64,000 bases of DNA from EA-27 sp964396265 (lineage in GTDB: Archaea; Thermoplasmatota; Thermoplasmata; RBG-16-68-12; EA-27). Made by a program: the position numbers and the translations under genes. Below are positions 61,184-64,000 of the stretch, piece after piece. The notes under the pieces were generated by a model. That model ran no database searches and was not told the DNA's origin. It was given only the letters and a program-made list of their open reading frames with translations. Each line of letters starts with the position of its first letter. Within the stretch, counting starts at the first letter, position 1. The stretch lies in contig CAYNEM010000009.1 of the NCBI GenBank assembly GCA_964396265.1, forward strand, positions 1 through 64,000, written 5' to 3'.

Positions 61184-62383
61184 ATGCTCGCGTGGCTGTC
61201 GCGGGACGGTCGGCGCCTGCTGGCCGCTCGCGTGACGCGCAGCTTTGGATATGGATTCCTCGCGGTCGCGCTCGGTTCGTACCTCGGGGGACTCGGCTAT
61301 GGCGGCGTCGAGGTCGGGCTCGTCCTCACGGTGGCCCTCGGCGCGGCCGCGGTCTCCTCGATCGTCGTGGGCCTCCGCGGCGACGCATGGGGGCGGCGCC
61401 GGGTCCTCATGGTATACGCGGGCCTCATGGCCGCGGCAGGCGTGATTCTCCTCGCCGGCGACTCCCTTCCCTTCATCCTGGCGGCGGTCGCCGTGGGGAC
61501 GGTGAGCCCGACCGGGGGCGAGATCGGCCCCTTCGTCTCCCTCGAACAGGCCATGCTCCCGCAGGCCGCGGAACCGTCGAGGCGGACCGACGCGTTTGCG
61601 GTGTACAACCTGGCGGCGGCGCTCGCCGCCTCCCTCGGCGCCCTCTTCAGCGGGTTACCCGTCTTCGCCACCCGACTCCTCGGCCTCCCCGCGATCCCTT
61701 TTGAAATCCTTTTCGCCGCGTATGCGGCGCTCGGCTTCCTGACCCTCGCGATCTACGCGTCCCTGTCCCCGGCTGTGGAGGCGCGGGATCCGTCGCGGGC
61801 GTCCGTGCTCTCCCCGGCGTCGCGCGGCACGGTCTCCCGTCTGGCGGCGCTGTTCGCGACGGATTCCTTCGGGGGCGGGTTCGTCGTCCAGTCATTCGTC
61901 GCGTTCTGGTTCGCGAGCGTGTGGGGGCTCGACCCGGTCGCCCTCGCGGGGGTGTTCTTCGCGGCGAACCTCCTCGCCTCCCTCTCGTTCCTCGCCGCCT
62001 CGCGACTCGCGGCGCGCTTCGGCCTGCTCAACGTGATGGTGTTCACGCACCTGCCCTCGAGCGTGCTCCTGATGCTCGTCCCGCTCATGCCGACGCTCCC
62101 CCTCGCGCTCGCCGTGTACATCGGACGGATGTCCCTCTCCCAGATGGACGTCCCGACGCGACAGTCGTACGCAATGACGGTCGTCCCGCCGGAGGACCGG
62201 ACCGCCGCGGCGAGCTTCACAACGATCGCGCGGAACCTCGGACAGTCCGCGAGCCCGACCCTCGGTGGCGCCGCCTTCGCCGTGTGGGTGGCGGCTCCCT
62301 TTCTCCTCGGCGGTGGCATCAAGATCGCTTACGACCTCGCCCTCCTCGTCACGTTCCGGCGGGTCTCGTTGGAATCGGACTAG
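61184..62383 (+). CDS. Major facilitator superfamily transporter
   Basis: 399 residues with twelve predicted membrane helices in two halves. An MFS loop between helices 2 and 3 (GDAWGRRRVLMVYAGLM) and a helix-rich second half (from about residue 215) are visible. Substrate unknown; pairing with the ChrB-like gene suggests an inorganic anion or drug efflux role. It starts at the base after the ChrB-like stop, so the two are probably cotranslated. Its stop overlaps the next minus-strand gene by 4 bp. Confidence 0.92.
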   Translation: MLAWLSRDGRRLLAARVTRSFGYGFLAVALGSYLGGLGYGGVEVGLVLTVALGAAAVSSIVVGLRGDAWGRRRVLMVYAGLMAAAGVILLAGDSLPFILAAVAVGTVSPTGGEIGPFVSLEQAMLPQAAEPSRRTDAFAVYNLAAALAASLGALFSGLPVFATRLLGLPAIPFEILFAAYAALGFLTLAIYASLSPAVEARDPSRASVLSPASRGTVSRLAALFATDSFGGGFVVQSFVAFWFASVWGLDPVALAGVFFAANLLASLSFLAASRLAARFGLLNVMVFTHLPSSVLLMLVPLMPTLPLALAVYIGRMSLSQMDVPTRQSYAMTVVPPEDRTAAASFTTIARNLGQSASPTLGGAAFAVWVAAPFLLGGGIKIAYDLALLVTFRRVSLESD

Positions 62384-63315
62384 GGACGTGGCGGGACGTC
62401 GGTCGCGATCCGCCAGCGGGCTTCCGTCGCCTGATACTCCACGGTGCCTTCGAGCGTGACGAGCCGACCCCCGGCCATCCAAGACGATTCCGTACGCCAG
62501 TCCCAGCCGCGCACGAACGCAGCCATCCGGTAGTCCGCGCCGTCGCCTAGGTCCTTGAGTGTTAGTACTGTGCCGAGGCGCTCGCCCGGCTCCACGGTCA
62601 CGTCGCGGACGTACACAGGCTTCCCCACGAAGATCCCGGGGCATGCCGCCAATGCCGCCAGGCTCGCCTCCACGGCCTTCGGCTCGGGTCCCACGAACAG
62701 CTCGCACCGCCCGCGCGACGTGACGTAGAGGCGGCCGGTCACGACCGCAGGCTCCTCCGCCCACCCGCTCGGGTCGTAGGCCCATAAGGAGTCCGTCCCC
62801 TGCCGCAGGAGCGCGTGTCGAGTGTCCTCGAGGGTCCGCACGTCCCCCACGAGGGCGCGCACGACGACCCGGTGGCCCTCGATGCGCACCGCGTTCCGCG
62901 CGACGAACTCGAGGGGGAGCAGATTTGTGGACGGGGGCGCGAGCACGGTCACCCCGCCGAGGTCCTCGCTGAAGATCTGCACGGACGCCCGGGAGCCGAA
63001 GACGGAGCCCACCACGGAGACCAGGGCCCCTGGAGCCGCCTGCGTGGCGTCCGCGATCGCGTGAGGCCGGGCGATGACGCGCAGCGTGGCGAAGTCTTCG
63101 TAGTCCAGGAGGACGATCGCCGCGTTGCCCTCCTCCGTCGTGTCCACGCGGTGGATGTGACCGCGCACGCGCACGGGCAGCCCGACGTCGTCGCCGCCGA
63201 CGTCCCCGATGCGCATGTCCCGCGGCGTGATCGATTCCGCGTGCAGGAACAGGATCGCGAGGGACAGCATCGCGATTGCCATAGAGGCCGCGACGAGGTG
63301 CTGGCGGGTGGCCAC
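62380..63315 (-). CDS. Exported or membrane-anchored OB-fold protein
   Basis: 311 residues. A single N-terminal hydrophobic helix (about 8-25, AASMAIAMLSLAILFLHA) acts as signal or anchor. The rest is all-beta, with repeats that look like OB-fold domains (VGLPVRVRGHIHRVD; GALVSVVGSVFGS; VYVRDVTVEPGERLGTVL; GGRLVTLEGTVEYQ). Such archaeal proteins may bind nucleic acid or ligands at the surface; function unknown. GTG start. It lies 47 bp after the DUF835 gene on the same strand. Confidence 0.72.
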   Translation of the reverse strand: MATRQHLVAASMAIAMLSLAILFLHAESITPRDMRIGDVGGDDVGLPVRVRGHIHRVDTTEEGNAAIVLLDYEDFATLRVIARPHAIADATQAAPGALVSVVGSVFGSRASVQIFSEDLGGVTVLAPPSTNLLPLEFVARNAVRIEGHRVVVRALVGDVRTLEDTRHALLRQGTDSLWAYDPSGWAEEPAVVTGRLYVTSRGRCELFVGPEPKAVEASLAALAACPGIFVGKPVYVRDVTVEPGERLGTVLTLKDLGDGADYRMAAFVRGWDWRTESSWMAGGRLVTLEGTVEYQATEARWRIATDVPPRP

Positions 63316-63362
63316 GGGATGGAGACGGTCGACGCCGCCAAGAAACCGGAGTGTTACCTGTA

Positions 63363-63944
63363 TCAGTAGGTATCGAGTAGCTTGCTGACCTGTCGCATCT
63401 CGAGGTCCATCTTCACCGCCGGAGGCTCCATGACCTCGAGGTTCCGCTCCAGGAGCGCGCGTTCCTTCTCTTCGAGCGCCTCCGGGGACGCAGGGATCAC
63501 GACGACGGCCTTGCGCTGCATGACGAACTCGTTCACGTGCTCGACGAACATGAGCGTCTGCAGGAAGCCGTTGTTCACGATCAGGAACTCGAGGCCGTCG
63601 AGCAACACGACTGCCTCGCCCTTCGCGTCCTCGATGAACCGCGAGATCGTCTTGGCGAGCGTTCCGATCGCCGTCGGGTTGTGGTTGTCCGCGCCAGGCG
63701 TGTGGCTGAGCCAGAGGATCTTCACTTCCTGCGCGAGCCCTCGGTCGCCGCGCACGCGGTCCGGGTACTGGCGGGTGATCACGATGCCGGGCATGCCCTC
63801 GCCGAGGAGCTGCCGGAAGATCTGGTACGCGAGGTCTGGCTTCTTCTCCTTCACAAGGTAACAGACGCCGCGGGACAAAGAGAACGAACTGCCATCGTTC
63901 GCCACCGACCCTCCGTCCATAAGCTCGCCACTCGTCGTGCCCAT
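63363..63944 (-). CDS. DUF835 protein
   Basis: 193 residues. The C-terminal 140 residues match DUF835: GVCYLVKEKKPDLAYQIFRQ, then GEAVVLLDGLEFLIVNNGF and AVVVIPASPEALEEKERALL. DUF835 domains resemble KaiC/MEDS-type sensory modules but lack a P-loop; they are frequent in Thermoplasmata and some other euryarchaea. The open frame extends to 63998, but the TATA-like TTATTTGAA box about 30 bp upstream favours the ATG at 63944. Likely cotranscribed with the OB-fold gene. Confidence 0.82.
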   Translation of the reverse strand: MGTTSGELMDGGSVANDGSSFSLSRGVCYLVKEKKPDLAYQIFRQLLGEGMPGIVITRQYPDRVRGDRGLAQEVKILWLSHTPGADNHNPTAIGTLAKTISRFIEDAKGEAVVLLDGLEFLIVNNGFLQTLMFVEHVNEFVMQRKAVVVIPASPEALEEKERALLERNLEVMEPPAVKMDLEMRQVSKLLDTY

Positions 63945-63969
63945 CCCGGGGACATGCACCCGCCGCCGA

Positions 63970-63978
63970 TTATTTGAA
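63970..63978 (-). promoter_or_regulatory. TATA-like box of the DUF835 gene
   Basis: On the minus strand TTCAAATAA, about 30 bp before the ATG at 63944. Confidence 0.6.
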
Positions 63979-64000
63979 CGTATGTTACTCGTTATCACTT

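Overview
The window looks like a GC-rich chromosomal segment of a euryarchaeon, most likely a Thermoplasmata-type lineage. Archaeal markers are sn-glycerol-1-phosphate dehydrogenase and a CDP-archaeol synthase (ether lipids), a fibrillarin-like methyltransferase, the archaeal form of ribosomal protein S15 next to a DHH/RecJ-like protein, SepF, a RIO-family kinase, and a complete mre11-rad50-nurA-herA operon. Many genes have an A/T-rich TATA-like box centred about 25-32 nt before an ATG or GTG with no Shine-Dalgarno, which implies mostly leaderless transcripts. The lineage guess also rests on remembered family distributions (DUF3198-, DUF6015- and DUF835-like proteins) and was not searched. I saw no tRNA, rRNA, CRISPR array or insertion sequence. 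The only clear mobile element is an intein.

Layout. 0-2.2 kb: 5' part of a class II ribonucleotide reductase gene interrupted by a homing-endonuclease intein (3' end outside the window). 2.4-5.3 kb: gcvT, a small membrane protein and hflX. 5.4-8.2 kb: a tight molybdopterin operon (moaD-moaE fusion, moaC, moaB, moeA). 8.3-15.1 kb: an acetyltransferase, a zinc-finger protein, a RIO kinase, egsA, a large TPR protein, a PUA protein and a flavin reductase. 15.2-19.4 kb: SepF plus three KaiC-like ATPases that share an unusual Walker A, interleaved with a small wHTH-like protein and a roadblock/LC7-like protein. 19.4-22.5 kb: carS, pyrE and a membrane-anchored C11 (clostripain) protease.

22.4-25.6 kb is a three-gene operon: a small protein, a B-family DNA polymerase whose exonuclease motifs and polymerase motif C are degenerate, and a nuclease-like protein that also looks inactive. 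The polymerase gene carries a probable 1-nt homopolymer frameshift near its 5' end. 25.7-28.1 kb: a DUF4932-like protein, a nucleotidyltransferase and a RadA-like protein without a P-loop. 28.2-37.3 kb: two ABC-2 export systems (one permease carries two PKD domains), a membrane protein with a proline tail, DsrE-like and radical SAM proteins, and acetyl-CoA synthetase. 37.3-37.8 kb: a hicBA pair, hicA with a second probable 1-nt frameshift. 37.9-44.0 kb: the DNA end-resection operon, in which Rad50 lacks the zinc-hook CxxC.

44.2-52.7 kb: a membrane protein, two tandem VOC proteins, a divergent FtsZ-like protein, an M3 peptidase, an Lhr-type helicase, an IscA-type Fe-S carrier and an acetyltransferase. 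52.7-56.8 kb: an overlapping pair of TPR proteins (zinc ribbon/coiled coil/TPR, and TPR/HhH). 56.8-58.1 kb: three small overlapping genes, a possible 29-codon gene and a palindrome-rich spacer. 58.1-60.7 kb: flpA, rpsO and a RecJ-like DHH protein. 60.7-64 kb: a ChrB-like protein and an MFS transporter, an OB-fold exported protein and a DUF835 protein.

The strongest candidates for something undescribed are the degenerate polymerase operon, the KaiC/roadblock/SepF region with the distant FtsZ-like gene, and the zinc ribbon-TPR/HhH pair. Several divergent gene pairs appear to share one near-palindromic TATA box.
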